NCBI GenBank assembly: GCA_040080215.1
Contig: JBEBIT010000040.1
Location: 1-30,961, forward strand
Direction: 5' to 3'
Origin: CAIUGU01 sp040080215
GTDB taxonomy: Bacteria; Pseudomonadota; Gammaproteobacteria; Steroidobacterales; Steroidobacteraceae
DNA: 30,961 nt
The stretch's first letter is position 1, and each line of letters starts with the position of its first letter. Position numbers and translations under genes: made by a program. The notes under the pieces were generated by a model, which saw nothing but the letters and a program-made list of their open reading frames with translations, did not search any database and was not told the origin of the DNA. This document shows positions 7,088-14,563 of the stretch, piece by piece.

Positions 7088-8164
7088 ATGAAGATCATGA
7101 TCGTCACCGACGCATGGGAACCGCAGGTCAATGGCGTCGTGAGGACGCTGAAGACCACACGCTCCGAACTTGAGTCGATGGGGCACACGGTCGACATCCT
7201 CACGCCGCTGGAATTCCGGACCGCGCCCTGCCCGACGTATCCCGACATCCGGCTGTCGCTGTTCCCGGGCGCGAAGGTCGCAAAGCGGATTCGGGAGTTC
7301 AATCCGGATGCGCTGCACATCTCCACGGAGGGCCCGCTCGGGATGGCCGCACGGCGCTTCGCGATGAAGCATCGCTGGCCGTTCACGACGGCGTACCACA
7401 CCCGCTTCCCTGAATACATCCAGGCCCGCTTCGCCTTTCCGCTTTCGTGGACGTACGCGTTCCTGCGCTGGTTCCATGGTCCTTCGCAGTCCGTGATGGT
7501 GCCAACGAAGGTCGTCAAGCAGGACCTCGACCAGCAAGGCTTCCAGCGGGTGAAGATCTGGTCGCGCGGCGTTGATCACACGGTATTCCGCCCCCGGCGC
7601 TGCGATCGGCTGCAGACCAAGCCGCCGATCTTCCTGTACGTAGGCCGAGTCGCGGTCGAGAAGAACATCGAGGCCTTCCTCGTGCTGGACCTGCCCGGCT
7701 CCAAGTGGGTAGCCGGAGTCGGTCCCGCCATGGACGGACTCAAGGCCCGCTTCCCGGACGTGAATTTCCTGGGCGTGCTCGACCAGCAGGCACTGTCCGA
7801 GGTCTATGCCTCCGCCGACGTGTTTGTGTTCCCGAGCCGGACCGACACGTTTGGTCTCGTGCTGCTCGAAGCGATGGCATGTGGTCTGCCTGTCGCTGCG
7901 TTCCCCGTCACCGGCCCGATCGACGTCATCGACGACACGAAAGCTGGCGCGTTGCATGAAGACCTGCGGACCGCCTGCCTCAAAGCCCTGGAACTCGATC
8001 GCGACGACGTCGCCCGCTATGCCCGCCGCTTCTCGTGGCAGTCGGCCACCGAGCAGTTCTTTGGCCATCTCCACCCTCGCAGCCGAAGTGAAGAACGCTC
8101 ACCGCACTCGGCGGCGGTAGATGCAGGCATGGGAGCCGTTTCGCCAGGCACGCCGCCCAACTGA
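7088..8164 (+). CDS. GT4-family glycosyltransferase
   Basis: The ATG at 7088 is chosen because GAGAGGA lies about 9 nt upstream and the family usually starts MKIMIVTDAWEPQVNGVV; the ATG at 7061 directly abuts the previous stop and lacks a site. The 358-residue chain has the GT-B fold. The N-terminal acceptor lobe includes the glycine loop QVNGVV. The C-terminal lobe has FLYVGRVAVEKNIEAFL and the SRTDTFGLVLLEAMACGLPV stretch, which contains the E-x7-E motif for nucleotide-sugar binding. Homologues in this configuration add sugars to diacylglycerol or other lipids. It is co-transcribed with the LpxH-like phosphatase. No transmembrane helix is present, so it probably works at the inner membrane face. 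Confidence 0.87.
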   Translation: MKIMIVTDAWEPQVNGVVRTLKTTRSELESMGHTVDILTPLEFRTAPCPTYPDIRLSLFPGAKVAKRIREFNPDALHISTEGPLGMAARRFAMKHRWPFTTAYHTRFPEYIQARFAFPLSWTYAFLRWFHGPSQSVMVPTKVVKQDLDQQGFQRVKIWSRGVDHTVFRPRRCDRLQTKPPIFLYVGRVAVEKNIEAFLVLDLPGSKWVAGVGPAMDGLKARFPDVNFLGVLDQQALSEVYASADVFVFPSRTDTFGLVLLEAMACGLPVAAFPVTGPIDVIDDTKAGALHEDLRTACLKALELDRDDVARYARRFSWQSATEQFFGHLHPRSRSEERSPHSAAVDAGMGAVSPGTPPN

Positions 8165-8232
8165 GCATGCGCACGAACGGAATGGGCTAAGGGCAGCCGG
8201 ACTGCGAACATACAGGCCGGATTCGAAGGAAA

Positions 8233-8254
8233 ACAGATCTTTCCCCTATTCCCT
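8233..8254. repeat. Short AGATCT(T/G)(T)CCCC motif (family E, first copy)
   Basis: The sequence ACAGATCTTTCCCCTATT is similar to the stretch near 11510-11538 (AGATCTGTCCCCATTT). Motifs of this sort are common beside RAYT-type transposases in proteobacteria. With only two copies here, the support is weak. Confidence 0.4.
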
Positions 8255-8263
8255 GAGCCGCCT

Positions 8264-8302
8264 GGGAATAAGCCAATGAGCTCAACCCGGTTCCAACGGG
8301 TT
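8264..8302. repeat. Family A REP with foot hairpin, upstream of CBS gene
   Basis: GGGAATAAGCCAATGAGCTC is followed by AACCCGGTTCCAACGGGTT. The last part folds as AACCCG/CGGGTT with a 7-nt loop. The same foot hairpin is seen after the repeat at 16761. The element is about 110 bp before the CBS gene start. Confidence 0.75.
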
Positions 8303-8411
8303 GTAGGTGAAAGTGTCTAGACCCCTGCGGCTTTCCTGTGGAGGTACAAGGCTAGAATATCAGCCGTGAAATCCTTCCAGGCAGAATCGAGCATATCCGC
8401 CGAGGTCTTGC

Positions 8412-9092
8412 ATGCGCGCCGATGATCCAGTCAGCAGCATCATGACGGAGTCCGTGCTGTCGGTTGAAATCACGGAATCCGTCCGTGAAGTCGTACGGCT
8501 GTTCGCCGAGTACCCGATTCATCACTTGCCGGTGGTCAACAAGGGCAGGCTCATCGGCATGCTGAGTTCGGCCGACATGCTGAAGCTGGAATTCTTCGTG
8601 CCGCGAGACAGGTCACCGCAGTCGGACTACGTCAACGAACGCCTGCGCATCGACACCATCATGCGCAAGGATGTGATCAGCGTCGGACCCCAACGCACGA
8701 TCGAGGAAGCGGCCGGACTGATGGCCTCCCATGGCGTTCATGCATTGCCCGTGGCTTCTCCCGGCGGACATCTCATTGGCATCGTCACGACATCAGACGT
8801 CATGCAGGGGCTCCTGCAAGGCGCGCTGCGCCACGGATTCGAGGGTGCCGCAGCTCCGGGCAAGGCACAGCCAGCAGATGAGGATCGGCGACGAACCGCC
8901 GTCAACGCAGCTACCGAACTTGTGAACAAAGGGCGTGACGTGCAAGGAATGGGTCATGTGCTGTTGTCACTCGACCGCCGTGTTCGACAGCTCGAGGAAC
9001 TTCGAAGTGCCGCAGAACGATACTTCCGGGTGGGCCAGGACGAACAGCTGCACGCAGTCATGCTCCGCTTGCTTGAGAAGCTCGCAGCCTGA
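8412..9092 (+). CDS. CBS-domain-pair protein
   Basis: This 226-residue protein contains two CBS domains forming a Bateman module. The first spans about residues 8-60 (IMTESVLSVE through GRLIGMLSSADML). The second spans about 78-130 (IMRKDVISVG through HLIGIVTTSDVMQ). Such modules bind adenine nucleotides and act as sensors. The C-terminal 80 residues are charged and helical with no known domain. No membrane segment or enzyme domain is attached, so it is probably a stand-alone cytoplasmic regulator. A family A repeat lies in its leader. It is not obviously in an operon. Confidence 0.88.
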   Translation: MRADDPVSSIMTESVLSVEITESVREVVRLFAEYPIHHLPVVNKGRLIGMLSSADMLKLEFFVPRDRSPQSDYVNERLRIDTIMRKDVISVGPQRTIEEAAGLMASHGVHALPVASPGGHLIGIVTTSDVMQGLLQGALRHGFEGAAAPGKAQPADEDRRRTAVNAATELVNKGRDVQGMGHVLLSLDRRVRQLEELRSAAERYFRVGQDEQLHAVMLRLLEKLAA

Positions 9093-9287
9093 GAGCGTTC
9101 TTGCCGGCTTTGGTGCCGGGCCAAAGTCACGACCGAGGCTCGATACGGAGTTCCGCGTCTTGTGCGGCTGGCAAGGTTACTCAACACTCAGCGAGCTGCG
9201 GCGTGAGTGCGGACGGGCAAAGTCTCAAGGGACCCGGCGCTCCACCCCACAGTTGCTGCAGCACAAGTGACAAGAGTGAGGCTCACC

Positions 9288-9722
9288 ATGAACATTCCGA
9301 CGGCCTTGAGGCGAATTCCGATCGTGGCAACGGTGATTCTGTTGTCAGCCTGTGCCCAACGGGATTCCGCAGCTCCTTCCGGCACGCAGGGCTGGCAGGC
9401 CTTCGAGACGTTGCAGCAGGCGGTTGTCGCGGCAACAGGGCGCACCGACACTGAGGTAGAAGTGGTCGGCAACAGGAACCGAATTGTCATACTTTTGATG
9501 ACTGCACCTGCAGCGGGCACCGATCTGGCCGCCATGCGGGCGGAGGCGACGCAGATTGCGGCAGCTGTCGCCGGCAAATCGGGTACTCCGACCGGCCTTT
9601 CCGCAGTGCAGGCCATCAGCGTCACCTACATCCATAAGCACGGCACCAGCGACGAGCATACGGATGACGTCTTCGACTATCGCCGGAATGCAGCCGGGGA
9701 TTTTTCCGAACACATCACGTAA
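9288..9722 (+). CDS. Small lipoprotein of unknown function
   Basis: The ATG at 9288 gives 144 residues with a lipoprotein signal: ATVILLSAC places the lipidated Cys at about residue 22. The mature domain has an alternating beta/alpha pattern (EVEVVGNRNRIVILLM, a helix with AAMRAEATQIAAAV, then ISVTYIHKH). It has no family I can name. The longer upstream frame would bury the lipobox, which decides the start. It ends just before a family A hairpin and converges on the methyltransferase gene. Confidence 0.7.
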   Translation: MNIPTALRRIPIVATVILLSACAQRDSAAPSGTQGWQAFETLQQAVVAATGRTDTEVEVVGNRNRIVILLMTAPAAGTDLAAMRAEATQIAAAVAGKSGTPTGLSAVQAISVTYIHKHGTSDEHTDDVFDYRRNAAGDFSEHIT

Positions 9723-9751
9723 CTCTCCGCCGAAGTTGCCGTACCGAGTTG

Positions 9752-9824
9752 CCGTACCGGGTTTAGCTTGTTTTGCTTGTCTCACGCGTGCCGGCAAGAA
9801 GCTAAGTAAGCAAAACCTGGTTCC
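9752..9824. repeat. Family A hairpin doublet (REPIN-like)
   Basis: The left arm TACCGGGTTTAGCTTGTTTT and the right arm AAGCAAAACCTGGTTCC surround a short spacer (CTCACGCGTGCCGGC). The whole folds into one imperfect hairpin of about 70 bp. It lies between two convergent genes and its right end touches the stop codon of the methyltransferase gene (9825-9827). Confidence 0.8.
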
Positions 9825-10793
9825 CTAGGTTCGACCCGGCGCCGCTAGCTCCCCTCGGACCGCGCCGACCTGTCGTGCAATCTGGCCGATGTGGCGGCCA
9901 TCGGTGCCACAGCATCCGCCCCAGACATTGACATGGGGGAACCTTCGCGCCAGCTTGGCCATCTGGGCTCCCAGTTCGCCGGGATCACCCTCTTCGAGAT
10001 GACCGAGCTTGCACAGGTCCAGCGTCTCCATGGCTACCGCGTTCGGCATGAAGCCGCCAAGGCGTGCGGTCCACTCACCGGGGTTGAGGCCGGGTTCGAA
10101 TTCGGTCGGATGAGTGCAGTTGATCATGTAGTACTCCGGCGCGTTGCCGGTGGCCGAATCGACGCGCGAGACAGCCTGTTCCAGCGTTTCGCCCCCCTTG
10201 AGGCGCCCGCCTCGCGCGACGAAGAACGAGATCACCACAGGCATGTCCGCCGATTTTGCGGCGCGGGCCAGTCCGATCGCCTCCTCCACGCTCGAGAAGG
10301 TCATGGCCGTGACCTGGTCGGCCCCGGCATCGCGAAATGTCAGGATCTGCTCGGAATGGTAGTCCTCGGCTTCCGCCGCGTCGGGCATGCGACCGGTGTT
10401 GTAGGCATCACCCCGTGGTCCGATCGCGCCGCTGACCAGCATCGGTGTGTCGGGACTGGCATATTCCCGCGCAAAATCCCGGTAGAACTCGACGCCACGA
10501 ATGTTGATCTCCCGAAGCGCCTCGCGGGAAAAGCCGATGAGTTCTCCCCAGTCACGGCTTGCCCGGTAGTGCAGGCCCTCGTTGATCATGCCGAACCCGT
10601 TGGCGACGGCAGCCTCTACCGCCTTTCGGTGATAGTCCTTGAGGCACGACCGCCCTCGCGCGTCGTTGATCAGTTCGAAGCCGCAGAAATGCCGCAGCTT
10701 GAACCCGTCGACATACTGCATCCAGGTCTCGAAGCCGCCAGCGGTCGACATGAGCTTGCCGGCTTGCTGCGGAAGTGCTTTTTGGGACGCCAT
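9825..10793 (-). CDS. Homocysteine S-methyltransferase family protein
   Basis: The ATG at 10793 has GGAGG 5 nt upstream and is preferred to the one at 10805; the product is 322 residues. The TIM barrel has the zinc-binding cysteines of the family: one in YYMINCTHP and a pair in WGGCCGTDGRH near the C-terminus. The start of the domain (STAGGFETWMQYVDG) is like the usual GG-E-T signature. Enzymes of this family move a methyl group from S-methylmethionine or betaine to homocysteine. This member lies apart from other methionine genes and its true donor is unknown. A family B repeat precedes it. Confidence 0.85.
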   Translation of the reverse strand: MASQKALPQQAGKLMSTAGGFETWMQYVDGFKLRHFCGFELINDARGRSCLKDYHRKAVEAAVANGFGMINEGLHYRASRDWGELIGFSREALREINIRGVEFYRDFAREYASPDTPMLVSGAIGPRGDAYNTGRMPDAAEAEDYHSEQILTFRDAGADQVTAMTFSSVEEAIGLARAAKSADMPVVISFFVARGGRLKGGETLEQAVSRVDSATGNAPEYYMINCTHPTEFEPGLNPGEWTARLGGFMPNAVAMETLDLCKLGHLEEGDPGELGAQMAKLARRFPHVNVWGGCCGTDGRHIGQIARQVGAVRGELAAPGRT

Positions 10794-10843
10794 CTCCACC
10801 TCCATGGCTATGCGGTCACGGACACCCGGTGCGCAGTGGCATT

Positions 10844-10920
10844 GGTGCCGGGCTTGAGCGATTGATCTTTCCCTGAGAACTTCTGAATGTCAAAAACTCA
10901 AGTCCGGCACCGAAGGCTCC
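10844..10920. repeat. Family B inverted repeat, copy 1
   Basis: GGTGCCGGGCTTGAG at the left and CTCAAGTCCGGCACC at the right are inverted ends with one mismatch. The interior includes TTGATCTTTCC and TTCTGAATGTCAAAAA, which are shared with the copy at 12697-12780. The total is about 75 bp. Its right end is joined to a RAYT relic. Confidence 0.8.
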
Positions 10921-11017
10921 GATCGACGTGCAGTCGGGGAACCCGTGGCATCCTTGCCGATCTATTGCTCGGGGAGCACCGCATCTCCCGCCACCGCGGT
11001 AAGCTCAACCCGGTTCC
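10921..11017 (-). pseudogene. RAYT 5' relic plus leader and family A end
   Basis: On the minus strand the ATG at 10949-10951 starts MPRVPRLHVDRS, equal to the first nine residues of both RAYT proteins at the right of the window. The frame then changes. Upstream of the ATG the leader (TCCTTGCCGATCTATTGCTC on the plus strand, then CGCATCTCCCGCCACCGCGG) matches the leader of the intact RAYT. It ends at AAGCTCAACCCGGTTCC, the family A right end at 11001-11017. Everything downstream of codon 11 is lost. The relic also forms part of the leader of the universal stress protein gene. Confidence 0.8.
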
Positions 11018-11043
11018 AACAGGTTTGCCAAGGAGATCGAAGC

Positions 11044-11469
11044 ATGTCCGCACGCCACTCAGTCCTGGTCCCAGTGGATGGTTCTGCCAACTCACTGCGG
11101 GCGCTAGCACTCGCCTGCCGGCGCACCCGGGGCCGTCGCGGTGCAACAGTCGTGGCGCTGAACGTGCAGCCCGCAATGCCGCCTAGCCGCTTTTCTCCGC
11201 GCGAAGCTATCCGCGATCACCAGGAGCGAATGGCGGCCGAGGTATTCCAGAAGGTTGCGGTTGTCGCGAAGCGTGAAAAGGCTCGGGTGCAGCAGGAAAT
11301 GGTGGTGGGCTTGCCCGCCGAGATGATTGTCCGACAGGCCATCGACCATCGCGCCGATGAAATCGTCATGGGGACGCGTGGGCTGGGAGGAGTCAAGGGG
11401 CTATTCATGGGATCGGTGGCGATGAAGGTGGTGCATTTGTCCAAGCTACCGGTAACGCTGGTCAAGTAG
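11044..11469 (+). CDS. Universal stress protein (UspA family)
   Basis: The ATG at 11044 has AAGGAG 8 nt upstream and gives 141 residues, the usual size for a single Usp domain. The N-terminus (HSVLVPVDGSANSLRAL) and the GTRGLGGVKGLFMGSVA motif (G-x2-G-x9-GS) mark the ATP-binding subclass. Such proteins aid survival under starvation and oxidative stress. A family A repeat end and RAYT leader relic lie only 26 bp before the start, so its transcription or leader may use that sequence. The gene is flanked by two family B copies at 10844 and 12697, together with the flavoprotein gene. Confidence 0.9.
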   Translation: MSARHSVLVPVDGSANSLRALALACRRTRGRRGATVVALNVQPAMPPSRFSPREAIRDHQERMAAEVFQKVAVVAKREKARVQQEMVVGLPAEMIVRQAIDHRADEIVMGTRGLGGVKGLFMGSVAMKVVHLSKLPVTLVK

Positions 11470-11509
11470 CGTTATTGCTTGTGGGCCTCAAGGTGCCGGG
11501 GCTGTCTGG

Positions 11510-11538
11510 ACAGAAAATAGATCTGTCCCCATTTCTCG
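11510..11538. repeat. Short AGATCTGTCCCC motif (family E, second copy)
   Basis: ACAGAAAATAGATCTGTCCC then CATTTCTCGG. The core AGATCT is palindromic and the stretch resembles the one at 8233. It sits between the convergent Usp and flavoprotein genes. The support is limited to these two copies. Confidence 0.4.
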
Positions 11539-11576
11539 GAATACGTGCACTGGCACCCGGTGATCCCGGAGCAGAG

Positions 11577-12593
11577 TCATTGCGTCATTTTCTGCAGGCG
11601 ATTCCTGATTATCTTTTCCGCTTCCATCCCCATCGCCCGGACAATGTCACCGGCGGGTTCCAACGCCTTGACCAGGCCGACCGACTCACCAGCCAGAAGA
11701 CTCATTTGCTCAAGATCACCACTCGCGTCGGGAGTCGGTGGAAAGCCCATGTGTTTCGCAATGCCCATGCGCTGGCCAAAGAGAGCCGTTTCGCCAATGA
11801 CGGGCTGGCTGGAAGGATCGGTCCCTGCATACGGCGGTGGATTGTCCTTGCCTTCCCACTCGCGAACGATGTCGTTGCGGATGCCCCGAACCGTCGCATC
11901 CGGGAAGTCATACCCGAAGATGTTGTGCCGTGCCGTATCGTGGACTGAAGCAGCCACGATGCGCTCCTTGTAGTCTGGATGCGCATAGGCTTCCCGGCTT
12001 GCAACGAAACGCGTACCGACCCAGACCGCTTCAGCACCCAATGCCAGCGCTGCCACGAGGCCGCGGCCATCGGCGATTCCTCCCGATGCAATCACGGGGA
12101 TCGGGGCAATCAAATCGACTACGCTCGGCAGCAGAGTAAACGTGGCTGCAGTACTGCGGTTGTGACCGCCCGCTTCGCTACCCTGCACGATCACCGCATC
12201 GGCGCCGGCGCTGACTGCGGCAGCGGCCTCGGAGAGACTGCCGACCTGCACCCAGACCTTGATGTTGTTCTGCTTGAGTTGGCTTATGAAAGCCGGAGGG
12301 GCTTCATCCCAGTAGAAGACAACCAGAGGAACGCGCTCCTCGATGCAGATATCGATGTGTTCCTTTTCAATGAAGCGTGGAATGAAATTCACGCCGTAGG
12401 GCTTATGCGTTGCCTTCTTGATCTTGGCCAATTCCCCGCGCAGAACCGGTGCTGGCATTGAACCACCCAATACGCCAAGCCCACCGGCATTGGAAACAGC
12501 CACGACCAGATCAGACATGGCCACAAAGGCCATCCCCGCAGAAATGATTGGCGCCTCGATCCCGTAGTCTTTGGTTATTCTTGTACTGATCAT
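11577..12593 (-). CDS. Nitronate monooxygenase-like FMN flavoprotein
   Basis: This 338-residue TIM-barrel protein belongs to the 2-nitropropane dioxygenase/nitronate monooxygenase family. Signs are the PIISAGMAFVA start, NAGGLGVLGG (36-44), EAGGH (140-144) with the conserved His, IPVIASGGIADGRG for FMN phosphate binding and WVGTRFVAS. These enzymes oxidise nitronates, though many homologues act on other substrates, including enoyl thioesters. The gene looks AT-richer than its neighbours; two sampled 60-bp lines are 31/60 and 28/60 GC. It converges on the Usp gene and lies between two family B copies. Recent acquisition is possible but not proven. Confidence 0.87.
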   Translation of the reverse strand: MISTRITKDYGIEAPIISAGMAFVAMSDLVVAVSNAGGLGVLGGSMPAPVLRGELAKIKKATHKPYGVNFIPRFIEKEHIDICIEERVPLVVFYWDEAPPAFISQLKQNNIKVWVQVGSLSEAAAAVSAGADAVIVQGSEAGGHNRSTAATFTLLPSVVDLIAPIPVIASGGIADGRGLVAALALGAEAVWVGTRFVASREAYAHPDYKERIVAASVHDTARHNIFGYDFPDATVRGIRNDIVREWEGKDNPPPYAGTDPSSQPVIGETALFGQRMGIAKHMGFPPTPDASGDLEQMSLLAGESVGLVKALEPAGDIVRAMGMEAEKIIRNRLQKMTQ

Positions 12594-12621
12594 CTCTTGA
12601 CCCTTCGTCTGATGGTGGGTT

Positions 12622-12658
12622 GATCGACTTGAATGCCGGGCCGGGAAGCCGGGAAAGA
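12622..12658. repeat. Family C repeat half
   Basis: TTGATCGACTTGAATGCCGG then GCCGGGAAGCCGGGA. It corresponds to the reverse complement of the arms at 14514-14556 and 27328-27363, which contain CCCGGTTTCCCGGCCCGGCA. It lies upstream of the flavoprotein start. Confidence 0.55.
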
Positions 12659-12696
12659 CATCCTTTCACGAATAGATGAGACGGAAAAGGGGCAGT

Positions 12697-12780
12697 GGTG
12701 CCGGACTTGAGCTGTTGATCTTTCCTGGCTGCCGCGAGCCCTTCTGAATGTCAAAAACTCAAGTCCGGCACTGAAGGCTC
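12697..12780. repeat. Family B inverted repeat, copy 2
   Basis: The arms GTGCCGGACTTGAG and CTCAAGTCCGGCAC are perfect inverted repeats. The interior shares TTGATCTTTCC and CTTCTGAATGTCAAAAA with the copy at 10844. The right end lies 2 bp before the stop codon of the zinc dehydrogenase gene. Confidence 0.85.
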
Positions 12781-12782
12781 TC

Positions 12783-14189
12783 CTACCCCATGACGATCAT
12801 CGCCGTCACCGTCGTGCGATACGCGACGGCGTCGTACGCATCCATGACGTTGTCGAGCGTGTACTTGTCCGTGATCATCGACTTGGCGTCGAACAGTCCT
12901 TGCTCGATGAGCCGGATGTAGCGCGGCATGTCACGCATGGAGTTCGTCCCGCCGAACTGGCTGGAGTGGTGGGTCTTGCTCCCGTTGGTCCACTGGCCGA
13001 CCGGGAACGACACCTTGGCTTGCGTGGGGAAGCCGACGCCGCAGGTACAGAGATGGCCACCCATCGGCGTCGTCTGCCACACCTGCGCCAGCGGCTCCAT
13101 TCCTGTCGGGTCCGGCCCCGCTTCGACCTTCGGCATGAACCGGTCAAACCCGACGGCTTCGATGACGAAGTCCGGTCCGATGTTCGCCGCGATCCCCGCC
13201 CGGTTGGCGCCCTGGTAGCTGCCGCCCGCATAGATGCGGTCGGTCGGCTTGCACAGGTTCTTGATCTTGGCGACGAGATCCCAAGACTTGTCGACATTCG
13301 GATCGAGCGCCGCAGTCGCACCAAGCTTGAGAGCGAGGTCGCGGCGCACTTTGATCGGATCGACCGCAATGACCTGCGCCGCGCCCATGATGCGAGCCCC
13401 CTGCACGGCACTCAGCCCAACCGGACCCATGCCAAAGACCGCCACATGGGAACCCGGCTCGACGGGCGCGAGGGTCATTGCCATCCCCAGGCCCGTGCCG
13501 GAGACGCAGTGCAGCATGGCGAGCTCTTCTGAGGACACCGTGGTGAAGACGGGGACGGCCGCTTCCTCGGACACCACCATGTAGTCGGCCAGTCCGCCGA
13601 TGTTTCCTGCCTGCACCACCTGCGTGCCATTGGACATCGTGGCAATCGGCACCGTTTTGCCGCCGACACCGAACTGGCATCGATCCGCGCGTCCGCGCAG
13701 GCACTGATAGCACTGTCCGCACTGCGCCGTCACCGGGACGATGACGCGATCGCCGACTGCCACGCGCTTGACCTCGGGGCCGATGGCGAGCACGCGCCCG
13801 ACGCCGCCGTGTCCCTGAATGGTGGGCTGGTTGGGATCGTTGACGATCACCGGAGCCTGCGGCCCGAGCGGATCGGGCGGATCCTGCGTGCCGAGCACGC
13901 GCGCACACATTGTGTAGCAGCATTGTGATGCTTCGGTCTTGATGACCACCTGACGCCCGGTGATCGGCAGCATCGTGAGATCCACCAGCTTGGTGGTGCC
14001 GGGACCGAATCCGGTCGACACCACACCGCGAAACTTGCGGCCAGCGACGTTTGGGCCCCGATCGCCCGGCTGCGCAGCGGTCTGCGCCGTAGCGGGCGAA
14101 CCGCTGCCCATGAGTGCCGCGCCAGTTGCAACTGCCGCCGCTGTGCCCTGCTTGAGCAGCGTGCGACGAGAAACGGATCGAGTCGTCAT
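12783..14189 (-). CDS. Tat-exported zinc-dependent MDR dehydrogenase
   Basis: The ATG at 14189 follows a G-rich site and gives 468 residues that start with a twin-arginine signal (SVSRRTLLKQG, residues 5-15) and a hydrophobic stretch to about residue 36. The mature part is a medium-chain dehydrogenase. The structural zinc site is Cys157, 160, 163, 171. Catalytic ligands are probably Cys91, His127 and Cys228. The Rossmann motif is GMGPVG (253-258) followed by Asp277. The usual GHE is GHG here, so the glutamate next to the zinc-binding His is lost. Cofactor must be loaded before export if the protein is truly translocated. It is monocistronic, next to a RAYT relic upstream. The substrate is unknown. 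Confidence 0.85.
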   Translation of the reverse strand: MTTRSVSRRTLLKQGTAAAVATGAALMGSGSPATAQTAAQPGDRGPNVAGRKFRGVVSTGFGPGTTKLVDLTMLPITGRQVVIKTEASQCCYTMCARVLGTQDPPDPLGPQAPVIVNDPNQPTIQGHGGVGRVLAIGPEVKRVAVGDRVIVPVTAQCGQCYQCLRGRADRCQFGVGGKTVPIATMSNGTQVVQAGNIGGLADYMVVSEEAAVPVFTTVSSEELAMLHCVSGTGLGMAMTLAPVEPGSHVAVFGMGPVGLSAVQGARIMGAAQVIAVDPIKVRRDLALKLGATAALDPNVDKSWDLVAKIKNLCKPTDRIYAGGSYQGANRAGIAANIGPDFVIEAVGFDRFMPKVEAGPDPTGMEPLAQVWQTTPMGGHLCTCGVGFPTQAKVSFPVGQWTNGSKTHHSSQFGGTNSMRDMPRYIRLIEQGLFDAKSMITDKYTLDNVMDAYDAVAYRTTVTAMIVMG

Positions 14190-14262
14190 GTGGAGCCCCC
14201 CTCGAAAAGAACGAAGACAGGATGGTACTCCAAGGTGCCGGTGCACGTGTTCGGGGGCAAGG

Positions 14263-14399
14263 ATGCCCCGCCGACCCGACTACATGCGCCTGGTGGCTTC
14301 TATCGCGTGACGCTGCGCGGAAATCATCGCCAGGACATTTTCTTCAGGTCGGAAGACCGGCAACACCTGGACGCCATCGTTGGCGAGGTGATCGAATGA
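14263..14399 (+). pseudogene. Frameshifted RAYT N-terminal relic
   Basis: GGCAAGG precedes the ATG at 14263 exactly as in the intact RAYTs. Frame 1 reads MPRRPDYMRLV and soon stops. After a one-base shift the sequence reads RLHAPGGFYRVTLRGNHRQD, then IFFRSEDRQHLDAIVGEVIE and a stop. It aligns with residues about 6-45 of the RAYT at 30507. The HUH and tyrosine regions are gone. It is more divergent than the relics at 10921 and 1657, so it may derive from a different RAYT copy. Confidence 0.8.
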
Positions 14400-14433
14400 T
14401 TCAAGTCACGCCTGCACGCCTGCTGAACTCCGG

Positions 14434-14556
14434 TGCCGGCCCGGTGAACTCCGTTGCCGGCCCGGGAAACCGTCAAAGTGCCTGCCGGGCACGGCGGACA
14501 CTCGGACTGAACTGTTGAGTTATCCCGGTTTCCCGGCCCGGCACCGAAGGCTCTCC
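14434..14556. repeat. Family C repeats, several imperfect copies
   Basis: Two copies of GCCGGCCCGG(T/G) lie at about 14436 and 14457, followed by GAAACCG. The right end is TTGAGTTATCCCGGTTTCCC then GGCCCGGCACCGAAGGCTC. The GCCGGGAAACCGG-type arms can pair with the right end, forming a hairpin of about 90-100 bp. The final GGCACCGAAGGCT is shared with the family B right end, so families B and C may be variants of one element. Confidence 0.65.
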
Positions 14557-14563
14557 CTCGCGG

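Larger units (their letters stand above)
14190..14563. other. 374-bp intergenic stretch: RAYT relic and family C repeats
   Basis: Apart from the leader of the divergent dehydrogenase gene, this stretch holds the RAYT relic (14263-14399) and then the family C repeats (14434-14556). No further gene is seen. Confidence 0.7.

Noticed and set aside
6299..8074. A 591-codon open frame on the minus strand
   Set aside because: It lies antisense to two well-supported genes (LpxH-like phosphatase and glycosyltransferase), shows low-complexity Arg/His/Gly-rich composition and has no motif. It is a shadow of GC-rich codon use.
9752..9824. An intrinsic terminator
   Set aside because: The hairpin lacks a terminal T-run, and the same sequence recurs at many loci in both orientations, so a mobile palindromic repeat explains it better. 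It may still end transcription.
10844..12780. A composite transposon formed by family B repeats
   Set aside because: The repeats carry no transposase and no target-site duplication was seen. Recombination between repeats is possible, but a composite transposon is not supported.
14190..14399. A 69-residue plus-strand protein starting at 14190
   Set aside because: The start lies in unrelated sequence and the part after 14263 is a frameshifted RAYT relic.
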